Shown: positions 1 to 4,845, counted from the first letter of the stretch. The stretch: 7,577 nt of DNA from Frankiales bacterium (GCA_025965735.1 JAOPWK010000305.1:1-7577), one strand, 5' to 3'. A program made the numbers and translations. The notes: generated by a model not told the origin, from the letters alone.

Positions 1-116
1 ACCCGGCGCACGCCGGGCCACAGCTCGAGCGCGGCGGGGCCGGCCAGCAGCAGGGCGGTGCTCGTCGGGTCCGCGCCGATGCGGCGCACGACGCGGGTTC
101 GGGTGCGGGTGGTCAT
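1..116 (-). CDS. N-terminal fragment of an unidentified protein, cut by the window edge
   Basis: Only the first 38 codons are visible, starting MTTRTRTRVVRRIGADP and ending ALELWPGVRR. The ATG at 116-114 is supported by a strong Shine-Dalgarno, GAGGAGGT, a few bases upstream. The N-terminus is Arg/Thr-rich with no signal peptide. The stretch 'RRIGADP...LLAGPAALELWPGVRR' faintly recalls the start of SRPBCC/polyketide-cyclase-like proteins, but the piece is too short to assign a family and I do not name a function. It follows marP on the same strand after 82 nt, and the repeat at 142-174 suggests it has its own regulated promoter rather than simple read-through. Confidence 0.7.
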   Translation of the reverse strand, partial: MTTRTRTRVVRRIGADPTSTALLLAGPAALELWPGVRR

Positions 117-141
117 GGCACCTCCTCGGTGCTGCGTACGG

Positions 142-174
142 CGTGCTTGCTGTAGCAAGCGTACTGCAAGCACG
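142..174 (-). promoter_or_regulatory. Putative repressor operator and promoter for the 1-116 gene
   Basis: CGTGCTTGC (142-150) and GCAAGCACG (166-174) form a perfect 9-bp inverted repeat. Inside it GCTTGC-TGTA-GCAAGC (145-160) is a second perfect inverted repeat, so GCAAGC also occurs as a direct repeat 11 bp apart (155 and 166), about one helical turn. On the minus strand a TANNNT-type -10, TACGCT, occupies 163-158 between the arms. This would place transcription start near 151, about 35 nt before the ATG at 116. Nested, helically phased half-sites over a -10 are typical of TetR/MarR-class repression. The regulator is not in the window, and no good -35 is visible. Confidence 0.5.
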
Positions 175-198
175 GACCGCCTGCACGCCGTCGACACC

Positions 199-1386
199 TC
201 AGGAGCAGGCCTGACTGCTCACCCTCCGTGTTGCCGTGGCTCCGGCGCGTGCTTCGTCGGCGACCTCCCGCGCCGTCAGGGCGTAGCCCTCGTTCGGGTC
301 GTCGGCCGCAGCGGCGAAGATCACCCCGAGCACCCGCCCCTGCGGGTCGACCAGTGGGCCGCCGGAGTTGCCCTGCCGGACCAGCGCCCGCAGCGCGTAG
401 ATCTCCCGCTCCACCTGCCGGCTGTTGTAGATGTCCCGGCCGCGCGCCGGGACGGTGCTGCGCACGCGGGCTGCGCGCACGTCGAAGGGACCGTCCTCCG
501 GGTAGCCGACCACGATCGCGTCCGCACCGGACTCCGCCGGCTCCTCCCGGAAGGACAGGGCCGGCCGCGTCAGCCCCGGCACCGCCAGCACCGCCACGTC
601 GGTCAGCGGGTCGAAGAGCACCACCGTGGCGTCCAGCTTCCTGCCTTCCACCGTGATCTTCGGCTCCTGCACACCGGCCACGACGTGCGCGTTGGTCATC
701 ACCCGCTCCGGGGCGAAGACGAAGCCGGTGCCCTCGACGCTCTTGCGGCAGTCCCGAGCCACGCCGGTCACCTTCAGCACGCTCTGCTCGACCTTCTGCA
801 CCACCGCACTGCGGGCCAGCTGGGGATCCGGCGGCTCGACCTGCGTGACGTCGGGCGCGCGCAGCCCCTCGAAGACCTCCGGGAAGCCGCCCTCGTCGAC
901 GAGCTGGCGGAAGGAGGTGACGAAGCGCTGCCCGGACGTGGGCACGAGCCCGTCGACGGTGGTGAGCACGGCGGACTGCTTCACCTGGGCGGCCAGGCTG
1001 GGGTACGGGGAGGTCGCGACGGCCCGGCCCACGAGCCAGGAGACGAGCAGCAGGCTGACCACGCTGATGACCGCGCCGGCCAGCGCGTCGACCTGGCGGG
1101 CGGGCCGCCAGGTGAGCCGCTTGCGCAGCGCGCCGCCCACCACCGTGGACAGCAGCTGGCCGATGCTGGCGAACAGGAAGACCACGCCCAGGCCCACGAC
1201 GACGCGCGGGAACTGCGAGAAGAACTGCGAGCTCGCGATGGACGGGGCGAGCTTCGCGCCCAGGACGCCGCCGCCGAGGAAGCCGACGAAGGACAGCACG
1301 CCGACCACGAAGCCCTGCCGGTAGCCCGACAGCGCGAACAGCAGGCAGGCCACCACGAGGACGACGTCGAGCAGGCTGCCGGTCAC
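199..1386 (-). CDS. marP: MarP-family membrane serine protease (CvpA domain plus trypsin-like domain)
   Basis: The 395-aa protein closely matches the length and layout of M. tuberculosis MarP (Rv3671c, 397 aa), a periplasmic protease needed for acid and oxidative stress resistance. The N-terminal part has about four hydrophobic segments (roughly residues 4-20, 25-47, 61-82, 98-120), as in CvpA-type domains. A linker leads to a chymotrypsin-like domain with the triad His234 (TNAHVVAG), Asp263 (DPLTDVAVL) and Ser341 (QGNSGGPL). Cys213 and Cys394 sit where the mycobacterial protein has its structural disulfide, so the extracytoplasmic fold looks intact. The start is GTG at 1386, chosen because 'VTGSLLDVV' leads directly into the first membrane segment. 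It is the last gene of the nth operon, 24 nt after the cupredoxin gene. A weak hairpin (TCAGG/CCTGA, 199-214) overlaps the stop codon. It is a confident family assignment. Confidence 0.95.
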   Translation of the reverse strand: MTGSLLDVVLVVACLLFALSGYRQGFVVGVLSFVGFLGGGVLGAKLAPSIASSQFFSQFPRVVVGLGVVFLFASIGQLLSTVVGGALRKRLTWRPARQVDALAGAVISVVSLLLVSWLVGRAVATSPYPSLAAQVKQSAVLTTVDGLVPTSGQRFVTSFRQLVDEGGFPEVFEGLRAPDVTQVEPPDPQLARSAVVQKVEQSVLKVTGVARDCRKSVEGTGFVFAPERVMTNAHVVAGVQEPKITVEGRKLDATVVLFDPLTDVAVLAVPGLTRPALSFREEPAESGADAIVVGYPEDGPFDVRAARVRSTVPARGRDIYNSRQVEREIYALRALVRQGNSGGPLVDPQGRVLGVIFAAAADDPNEGYALTAREVADEARAGATATRRVSSQACS

Positions 1387-1398
1387 GTCCGGACCCTA
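1387..1398 (-). promoter_or_regulatory. Candidate leaderless promoter for marP
   Basis: On the minus strand the hexamer TAGGGT (1398-1393) fits the actinobacterial -10 pattern TANNNT. It is followed by the 6-nt spacer CCGGAC and then the GTG start at 1386, so transcription would begin at the start codon. The nth start has the same geometry. The alternative is that the AGGG inside the hexamer acts as a weak Shine-Dalgarno on a read-through transcript. No -35 element is clear. Confidence 0.35.
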
Positions 1399-1410
1399 CG
1401 GCTGTCGCGG

Positions 1411-1794
1411 CTAGGAGATGACGACCTGACCGTCCTGGCCGGTGTGGATCGTGCACAGGAAGTCGTACGTCCCGGCGTCCTTGAAGGTCAGCGTGAGCGT
1501 CTCCTCCTTGCCCTCGGTGAGGGTCTGGGTGCCGCCGAGGCTCTGATCGTCGAAGACGAGGTTGTGCGGGATGGCGCCCTCGACCCGGTGGGTCAGCTTC
1601 AGGGTGCCGACCTTCGCGTTCACCGTCGCCGGCTCGAACTCGATCTTCGCGTTGCTCACCACCGTGACGACCTGCGCGTCGGCGGGCCCGGTGGCGGTGA
1701 CGGCGGTCTCGCCGCTGCCGCCTTCCTCGCCGCCCCCGCAGGCGGTCAGCACCAGGGCAGCGGTGAGCAGGGCGGCGCGGGTGAGCTGCTTCAT
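1411..1794 (-). CDS. Cupredoxin-like lipoprotein (putative copper-binding)
   Basis: The 127-aa product begins MKQLTRAALLTAALVLTAC, a lipoprotein signal with lipobox LTAC and lipid-bearing Cys19, followed by a Gly/Glu/Ser-rich tether (20-40). Residues about 42-127 form a plastocyanin/amicyanin-like domain: 'IPHNLVF' supplies His77, and 'YDFLCTIHTGQDG' supplies Cys114 and His117 near the C-terminus. These are the three usual type-1 copper ligands. The axial Met position expected three residues after the last His is Gln120. The mature protein should sit on the outer face of the membrane and bind copper or carry electrons. The partner is unknown. The start at 1794 is preferred over the longer reading to 1857 because it has GAGGA seven bases upstream and opens exactly on the signal peptide. 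The gene lies 16 nt after the Nudix gene, in an operon with an extracytoplasmic thioredoxin and MarP. Confidence 0.9.
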   Translation of the reverse strand: MKQLTRAALLTAALVLTACGGGEEGGSGETAVTATGPADAQVVTVVSNAKIEFEPATVNAKVGTLKLTHRVEGAIPHNLVFDDQSLGGTQTLTEGKEETLTLTFKDAGTYDFLCTIHTGQDGQVVIS

Positions 1795-1810
1795 GACGGG
1801 GTCCTCGGGG

Positions 1811-2512
1811 TCAGGGTGGAGGTGGACCGGGCAGGCCGGCGGGGAAGGTGGCGCCACGCATCGCGAGCGCGGTGGTCTCGGGGTCGAGCACCTGGCTGCG
1901 GCTGGTGTCCCACGGGAGCTCCCAGCCGCCGAGCGCGAGCAGCTTGTCCAGCAGCCCGGCGGTGAAGCCCCACACGAGCAGGTCGCCGACCTCGAAGGCG
2001 GGGCCGACCCAGCCGCTCGGGTGGCGCACGCGCAGGCGGTTCGCCGGGTCGACCAGCTCGGCGATCGGCGCGCGGGCGACCGCGGCCACCTCGGCCTCGT
2101 CGACCACGTGCACGTCGTGCGGGTCGCGCCACCAGCCCACGACCGGGTGCACCACGAAGCCCGAGGGCGGCAGGAACAGCGCGGGCAGCCGGCCCAGCAC
2201 CTCGACGCTGGAGGCGTCCAGCCCCACCTCCTCGCGCGCCTCGCGCAGGGCGGCGTTCACCGGGCCCTCGCCCTCCGGGTCGCCGTCCTCCGGGTCCAGC
2301 GCGCCGCCGGGGAAGGCGGGCTGCCCGGCGTGCGAGCGCATGGTGTGGGCCCGCTCGATGAGCAGCACGTCAGGGCCTGACGGTCCCTCGCCGAACAGCA
2401 CGAGCACCGCCGAGTGCCGGCCACCGGTCGGCGGTGGCAGGAAGCGGCTGAGCTGCTCGCCCCGCACGTCGGGCAGCGCGCGCACGAGCGCGTCCAGCCA
2501 GGGCGGCGTCAC
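1811..2512 (-). CDS. Nudix hydrolase, CoA pyrophosphatase type
   Basis: The 233-aa protein carries the CoA-pyrophosphatase signature 'LLIERAHTMRSHAGQPAFPGG' split over residues 50-70, followed by the Nudix helix 'REAREEVGL' (90-98) with the metal-binding glutamates. Such enzymes hydrolyse CoA and its oxidised or acylated derivatives to 4'-phosphopantetheine and 3',5'-ADP, and the E. coli relative is NudL (YeaB). 'GFVVHPVVGW' and 'VWGFTAGLL' further downstream are also typical of the family. It corresponds in position to Rv3672c. The start is GTG at 2512, whose GTGA overlaps the TGA of the preceding tlpA-like gene by 4 nt, indicating translational coupling. The loop between the FPGG motif and the catalytic helix is longer than in NudL by about five residues, caused by a short tandem duplication (2267-2296). 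Its substrate is inferred from family motifs only. Confidence 0.93.
   Translation of the reverse strand: MTPPWLDALVRALPDVRGEQLSRFLPPPTGGRHSAVLVLFGEGPSGPDVLLIERAHTMRSHAGQPAFPGGALDPEDGDPEGEGPVNAALREAREEVGLDASSVEVLGRLPALFLPPSGFVVHPVVGWWRDPHDVHVVDEAEVAAVARAPIAELVDPANRLRVRHPSGWVGPAFEVGDLLVWGFTAGLLDKLLALGGWELPWDTSRSQVLDPETTALAMRGATFPAGLPGPPPP
2267..2296 (-). repeat. 15-bp tandem duplication within the Nudix coding sequence
   Basis: On the coding (minus) strand two adjacent 15-bp units, 2296-2282 and 2281-2267, share 12 of 15 bases, with the first 10 (GACCCGGAGG) identical. They encode DPEDG and DPEGE (residues 73-82). The unit is a multiple of three, so the frame is kept. It lies between the FPGG motif and the catalytic helix and accounts for the longer loop there. 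Confidence 0.7.
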
Positions 2513-3084
2513 ACGCTCACCCCCAGGTGCTCGGCGACCAGCGCCTCGATCTCGGCCACGTCGTCGAACTTGCCGCTGCGCTTGTGCACTACACGTCCCT
2601 GCGCGTCCAGGAACAGCGTCACGGGCGGGCCGGGCCGGAACGCCCGGAACACCTCGCCCTGGTCGTCGACGACGCTGGGCCAGCGCATCCCGAACTGCCG
2701 CGCGAACTCCAGCCCGTTGCGCTGGGGGTCCTGGGTGAGCACGCCGACGAGCCCCACCCGGCCGCCGGCCCGCTCGGCGAAGGCCGCCAGGTCCGGCACC
2801 TCCTCGACGCACGGCGGGCACCAGGTCGCCCAGACGTTGACCAGCGTCGGGCGGCCGGGGGCGGCTGACCGCAGGTCGACGTCCTCACCGCCGCCGAGGC
2901 AGGGCAGCACCAGGTCAGGCAGCTCCGGCCCGAGCCCGGCCGGGCAGTCGGCCAGCGCGGCGGCCTCCCGCAGCGGGGCCAGGTCGGCAGCCTCCGGCTC
3001 CGGCGACTGCTGCCCTCGTACGGCGAAGGCCCCCGCGAGCAGGACAGCCACGCCGACCAGCGCCGCCCACTGCGCGCGCGTCAC
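2509..3084 (-). CDS. TlpA/ResA-like membrane-anchored thiol-disulfide oxidoreductase
   Basis: This 191-aa protein has one N-terminal hydrophobic segment (about residues 6-22), which acts as signal anchor or cleaved signal, and then a thioredoxin-fold domain. The redox centre is WCPPC (Cys89, Cys92) in 'LVNVWATWCPPCVEEVPDL'. The cis-proline loop is 'PGPPVTLFLD' (about Pro154), and 'GRVVHKRSG' follows as in TlpA/ResA proteins. Two further cysteines, Cys47 and Cys62 ('LPCLGG'), precede the domain. It should act outside the membrane in reducing or exchanging disulfides. Cytochrome c maturation partners are not seen here. It occupies the Rv3673c position. The GTG start at 3084 overlaps the nth stop as GTGA, and its own stop overlaps the Nudix start in the same way. 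The specific substrate is unknown. The neighbouring extracytoplasmic MarP (with a cysteine pair) and copper-site lipoprotein are possible clients by context only. Confidence 0.93.
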   Translation of the reverse strand: MTRAQWAALVGVAVLLAGAFAVRGQQSPEPEAADLAPLREAAALADCPAGLGPELPDLVLPCLGGGEDVDLRSAAPGRPTLVNVWATWCPPCVEEVPDLAAFAERAGGRVGLVGVLTQDPQRNGLEFARQFGMRWPSVVDDQGEVFRAFRPGPPVTLFLDAQGRVVHKRSGKFDDVAEIEALVAEHLGVSV

Positions 3085-3785
3085 GCCGGCCCCTTCACGA
3101 GCGTGCGCGCCACCTCGGGGTCGGTCGGACCGAGGCCGTACGACGGGCAGAGCGCGGCGACGCCGCACGCCCCGCAGGCCGGCTTGCGGGAGTGGCAGAC
3201 CCGCCGCCCGTGGAAGATCACCAGGTGGCTGAACATCGTCCAGTCGCTCTTCGGGAGCAGCTCGGCCACGACCGCCTCGACCTTCACCGGGTCGTCCAGC
3301 TCGGTCCAGCCGAAGCGGCGGACCAGCCGCCCGAAGTGGGTGTCCACGGTCAGCCCCGGCACGCCGAATGCGTTCCCGAGCACGACGTTGGCGGTCTTGC
3401 GGCCGATGCCGGGCAGCTGCACCAGGTCCTCGAGCCGGCCGGGCACCTCGCCGTCGTGCCGCTCGACGAGCGCAGCCCCGAGGCCGATCAGGCTGCTGGC
3501 CTTGTTGCGGAAGAAGCCGGTCGGGCGGATCAGCGCCTCGAGCTCCTCGCGATCGGCGCCGGCGTAGGCGGCCGCGTCCGGGTAGCGGCGGAACAGCGCC
3601 GGGGTCACCTCGTTCACCCGCTTGTCGGTGCACTGGGCCGACAGGATGGTGGCGACGGCGAGCTCGAGCGGGCTCGTGAAGTCCAGCTCGCAGTGCGCGT
3701 CCGGGTGCAGGACGGCCAGCTCACGGGCCGTCCGGCGGGCCCGGCGCACGAGCGCCGTCCTGCTGGGAGGCGCGCCGATGACCAC
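3081..3785 (-). CDS. nth: Endonuclease III (DNA glycosylase/AP lyase)
   Basis: The 234-aa protein is a full-length endonuclease III, which removes oxidised pyrimidines and nicks abasic sites in base-excision repair. It shows the helix-hairpin-helix 'LPGIGRKTANVVL' with catalytic Lys130, the catalytic Asp148 in 'VDTHFGRL', and the C-terminal [4Fe-4S] ligands Cys197-x6-Cys204-x2-Cys207-x5-Cys213. 'LELAVATILSAQCTDKRVN' is the conserved N-terminal segment. The GTG at 3785 is favoured because the upstream residues 'RTALVRRARR' align with the mycobacterial protein and a -10 hexamer lies 6 nt before it. No Shine-Dalgarno is present. An alternative GTG at codon 13 has AGGACG upstream. It is the first gene of the minus-strand operon and is divergent from rsiG. 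Confidence 0.97.
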   Translation of the reverse strand: MVIGAPPSRTALVRRARRTARELAVLHPDAHCELDFTSPLELAVATILSAQCTDKRVNEVTPALFRRYPDAAAYAGADREELEALIRPTGFFRNKASSLIGLGAALVERHDGEVPGRLEDLVQLPGIGRKTANVVLGNAFGVPGLTVDTHFGRLVRRFGWTELDDPVKVEAVVAELLPKSDWTMFSHLVIFHGRRVCHSRKPACGACGVAALCPSYGLGPTDPEVARTLVKGPA

Positions 3786-3797
3786 GCTGCGAGCCTA
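3786..3797 (-). promoter_or_regulatory. Candidate leaderless promoter for nth and its operon
   Basis: The minus strand reads TAGGCT (3797-3792, matching TANNNT), then CGCAGC, then the GTG start at 3785. The 6-nt spacer places transcription start on the start codon itself. This fits the lack of any Shine-Dalgarno before this GTG and the frequent leaderless transcripts of actinobacteria. The -35 region (about 3815-3820) is GC-rich and not recognisable. Confidence 0.45.
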
Positions 3798-3805
3798 GGT
3801 GGGAC

Positions 3806-3840
3806 CACCCGGCCCCGCCTGCCGCTGCCCCAGCCGGGTG
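3806..3840. repeat. 8-bp inverted repeat in the nth/rsiG divergent region
   Basis: CACCCGGC (3806-3813) and GCCGGGTG (3833-3840) are perfect inverted arms separated by 19 bp of C-rich sequence. In DNA this GC-rich can arise by chance. It lies just upstream of the proposed nth -10, where a regulator could act. No known motif is recognised. Confidence 0.25.
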
Positions 3841-3854
3841 ACGTCGCTCAAGGA

Positions 3855-3909
3855 TCAGCAGACCGTGACGACATCCTCTGTGATGGTCACAGACAGTGAC
3901 CACGGGAGG
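3855..3909 (+). repeat. Leader block shared with crp, split here by 35 bp
   Basis: TCAGCAGACCG at 3855-3865 and CACGGGAGG at 3901-3909 also occur upstream of crp, where they are directly adjacent (4820-4830 and 4831-4839). In the rsiG leader they are separated by exactly 35 bp (3866-3900) that begin and end with TGAC and hold most of the palindrome. The second piece includes a Shine-Dalgarno, so part of that match is functional convergence. The 11-mer is not explained by translation signals. Confidence 0.55.
3884..3902. promoter_or_regulatory. Palindromic operator candidate upstream of rsiG
   Basis: TGGTCAC (3884-3890) and GTGACCA (3896-3902) are perfect 7-bp inverted arms around the 5-bp centre AGACA, ending 12 nt before the rsiG ATG. 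The 15-bp core GTCACAGACAGTGAC (3886-3900) matches the Streptomyces BldD-box pattern nTnACnCWGnGTnAn, as I recall it, at seven of nine fixed positions. The two misses are the central C and G. TGTGA at 3879-3883 adds an overlapping TGTGA-TGG-TCACA palindrome. A binding site at this place would block initiation or early elongation of rsiG. The regulator's identity is a guess. Confidence 0.5.
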
Positions 3910-3914
3910 GGACC

Positions 3915-4505
3915 ATGGACGCGCAGACCACCGACAGCACGGGGGCTGCCCGCGGCGTCCCCGGCGGCATCGGCCTGGCCGAGCGCCCGGCAGCGGCTCG
4001 GAAGAAGGGTGCCGCACGTCCCCTCCCGGCACGCAACGCCGACTACGCCCACCTGTCGCTGGACGCCCTGCGGGAGTACCGCCGTGCGCTGACCGCCGAG
4101 GAGGGCAAGGTCTCGTACTGGCGCCGCATCCTGCAGGCGCGCCTGGACGTGGTGCAGGCCGGCTCGGTCAAGGAGCTGGACCAGGACCACCTGCGCCCGG
4201 TGCTGACCACCGAGCGCGTCGGCGCCGGCCGGCAGGCGCTCGTCGAGCTGCTCCCCGTCGACGACATCCCGCCGCTGCCCAGTCTGGGTGAGCTGTGGGA
4301 CCGCCGGGTCGACCACGACGACGTGGAGGGGAACGCCGCCCTCGAGCAGGACCTGCGGGTCGCCGAGGCCCAGCTGTCGGCGTACCGCAACGCGCTGCAC
4401 CGCCGGATCGGCGAGGCCACCGGCGAGCTCATCGCCCGCTACCGCGAGCAGCCCAGCCTGTGCCTGTCGGCGCTGCCGCTGGACCCGCGCCGCGCCACCG
4501 CCTGA
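3915..4505 (+). CDS. rsiG: RsiG-type c-di-GMP-responsive anti-sigma factor
   Basis: In Streptomyces, RsiG sequesters the sporulation sigma factor WhiG when loaded with c-di-GMP, which it binds through the motif E(X)3S(X)2R(X)3Q(X)3D on each helix of an antiparallel coiled coil. This 196-aa protein has an exact copy in its first helix: Glu63, Ser67, Arg70, Gln74, Asp78, in 'EGKVSYWRRILQARLD'. The second helix has the same spacing but a degenerate copy: Glu151, Ser155, Arg158, His162, Gly166, in 'EAQLSAYRNALHRRIG'. Residues 1-40 are a flexible Ala/Arg-rich tail, and 113-135 ('VDDIPPLPSLGELWDRR') link the helices. There is no signal peptide or membrane segment, so it is cytoplasmic. The ATG at 3915 follows GGGAGGGG closely. 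It is divergent from nth and upstream of a small membrane protein and crp. Related genes are often annotated as aerial mycelium formation protein. Its sigma partner is not in the window. Confidence 0.87.
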   Translation: MDAQTTDSTGAARGVPGGIGLAERPAAARKKGAARPLPARNADYAHLSLDALREYRRALTAEEGKVSYWRRILQARLDVVQAGSVKELDQDHLRPVLTTERVGAGRQALVELLPVDDIPPLPSLGELWDRRVDHDDVEGNAALEQDLRVAEAQLSAYRNALHRRIGEATGELIARYREQPSLCLSALPLDPRRATA

Positions 4506-4522
4506 CGCCCCCGGTGGGGGCG
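4506..4522 (+). terminator. GC hairpin between rsiG and the membrane protein gene
   Basis: CGCCCCC (4506-4512), loop GGT, GGGGGCG (4516-4522) forms a perfect 7-bp all-GC stem starting at the base after the rsiG stop. There is no following T-run, so it is not a classic intrinsic terminator. It could attenuate read-through or stabilise the rsiG transcript end. It lies just before the Shine-Dalgarno of the next gene. Confidence 0.4.
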
Positions 4523-4542
4523 GCTGGACAGGCGGGAGGACC

Positions 4543-4791
4543 ATGGGCGACGTGACCCTGCTCCTCGTGGCGCTGCTGCTGCCGGTGCTCCTGCTCGTCC
4601 TCATGCTCATGATGGAGCGGGTCGAGCGCCCGCTGCGGGTCGACTCGGTGAGCGACCAGCTGGAGTCCTTCCTGGACTCCGCACGCCCCGAAGAGGTCGA
4701 GACGTACGTCAGCGAGGGCTTCGCGCCGGCCCTCGAGCGGTACTGGCGCCGTCGCCGGCTGTCCAGCCTGCTGCCAGGGCGTCCCCGCTAG
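4543..4791 (+). CDS. Small single-pass membrane protein, Rv3675-like by position
   Basis: The 82-aa product begins MGDVTLLLVALLLPVLLLVL, one strongly hydrophobic segment (about residues 5-24), followed by 'MERVERPLRVDSVSDQLESFLDSARPEEVETYVSEGF' and a very basic end (WRRRRLSSLLPGRPR). The short N-terminus and basic C-terminus suggest an anchored protein with its C-terminal part in the cytoplasm. The ATG at 4543 is chosen because GGGAGGA lies directly before it; the upstream in-frame reading overlaps rsiG and is a shadow. Its place immediately before crp is that of the uncharacterised membrane protein Rv3675 in M. tuberculosis. I know of no function. A tie to Crp signalling is only suggested by this conserved neighbourhood. 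Confidence 0.85.
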   Translation: MGDVTLLLVALLLPVLLLVLMLMMERVERPLRVDSVSDQLESFLDSARPEEVETYVSEGFAPALERYWRRRRLSSLLPGRPR

Positions 4792-4794
4792 CCT
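4789..4794 (+). promoter_or_regulatory. Possible -10 element for crp
   Basis: TAGCCT fits TANNNT and overlaps the stop codon of the preceding gene. Transcription would begin near 4801, giving a leader of about 45 nt that contains the TCAGCAGACCG block. No -35 is recognisable upstream, and hexamers of this type occur by chance, so crp may instead be transcribed only with the gene before it. Confidence 0.25.
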
Positions 4795-4819
4795 TACCGA
4801 GACGTGGGACACTCCCGGC

Positions 4820-4839
4820 TCAGCAGACCGCACGGGAGG
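4820..4839 (+). repeat. Contiguous copy of the leader block shared with rsiG
   Basis: TCAGCAGACCG (4820-4830) runs directly into CACGGGAGG (4831-4839), the latter containing the crp Shine-Dalgarno. Both pieces are identical to 3855-3865 and 3901-3909 upstream of rsiG. Confidence 0.55.
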
Positions 4840-4845
4840 ACCGCC

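Noticed and set aside
199..214. TCAGG-agcagg-CCTGA hairpin as marP terminator
   Set aside because: The stem is only five base pairs, overlaps the stop codon and has no T-run, so it is too weak to call.
1795..1857. Longer cupredoxin start with Pro-rich N-terminus
   Set aside because: It would bury the lipoprotein signal peptide behind 21 residues, overlap the Nudix gene and ignore the GAGGA before the ATG at 1794.
58..1965. Very long plus-strand open frame opposite marP, the cupredoxin gene and part of the Nudix gene
   Set aside because: It is antisense to well-supported genes, with Arg/His/Gly/Ala-rich composition and no domain. It is a by-product of high GC content. The long minus-strand frame at 113-1456 is rejected for the same reason.
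3848..3874. WhiG/FliA-type promoter before rsiG: TCAA, 15 nt, GACGACAT
   Set aside because: Only about 8 of 12 positions match TAAA-N15-GCCGATAA, which is expected by chance somewhere in a region of this size. No further support.
3879..3891. TGTGA-TGG-TCACA as a Crp binding site before rsiG
   Set aside because: Crp sites have six bases between the half-sites; here there are three, so a standard dimer would not fit. Kept only as part of the palindrome to be tested.
4804..4845. Upstream GTG start for crp at 4804
   Set aside because: No ribosome binding site precedes it, while TTG at 4846 has GGGAGGA at good distance. The extra residues have no counterpart in mycobacterial Crp, and the segment contains the shared leader block.
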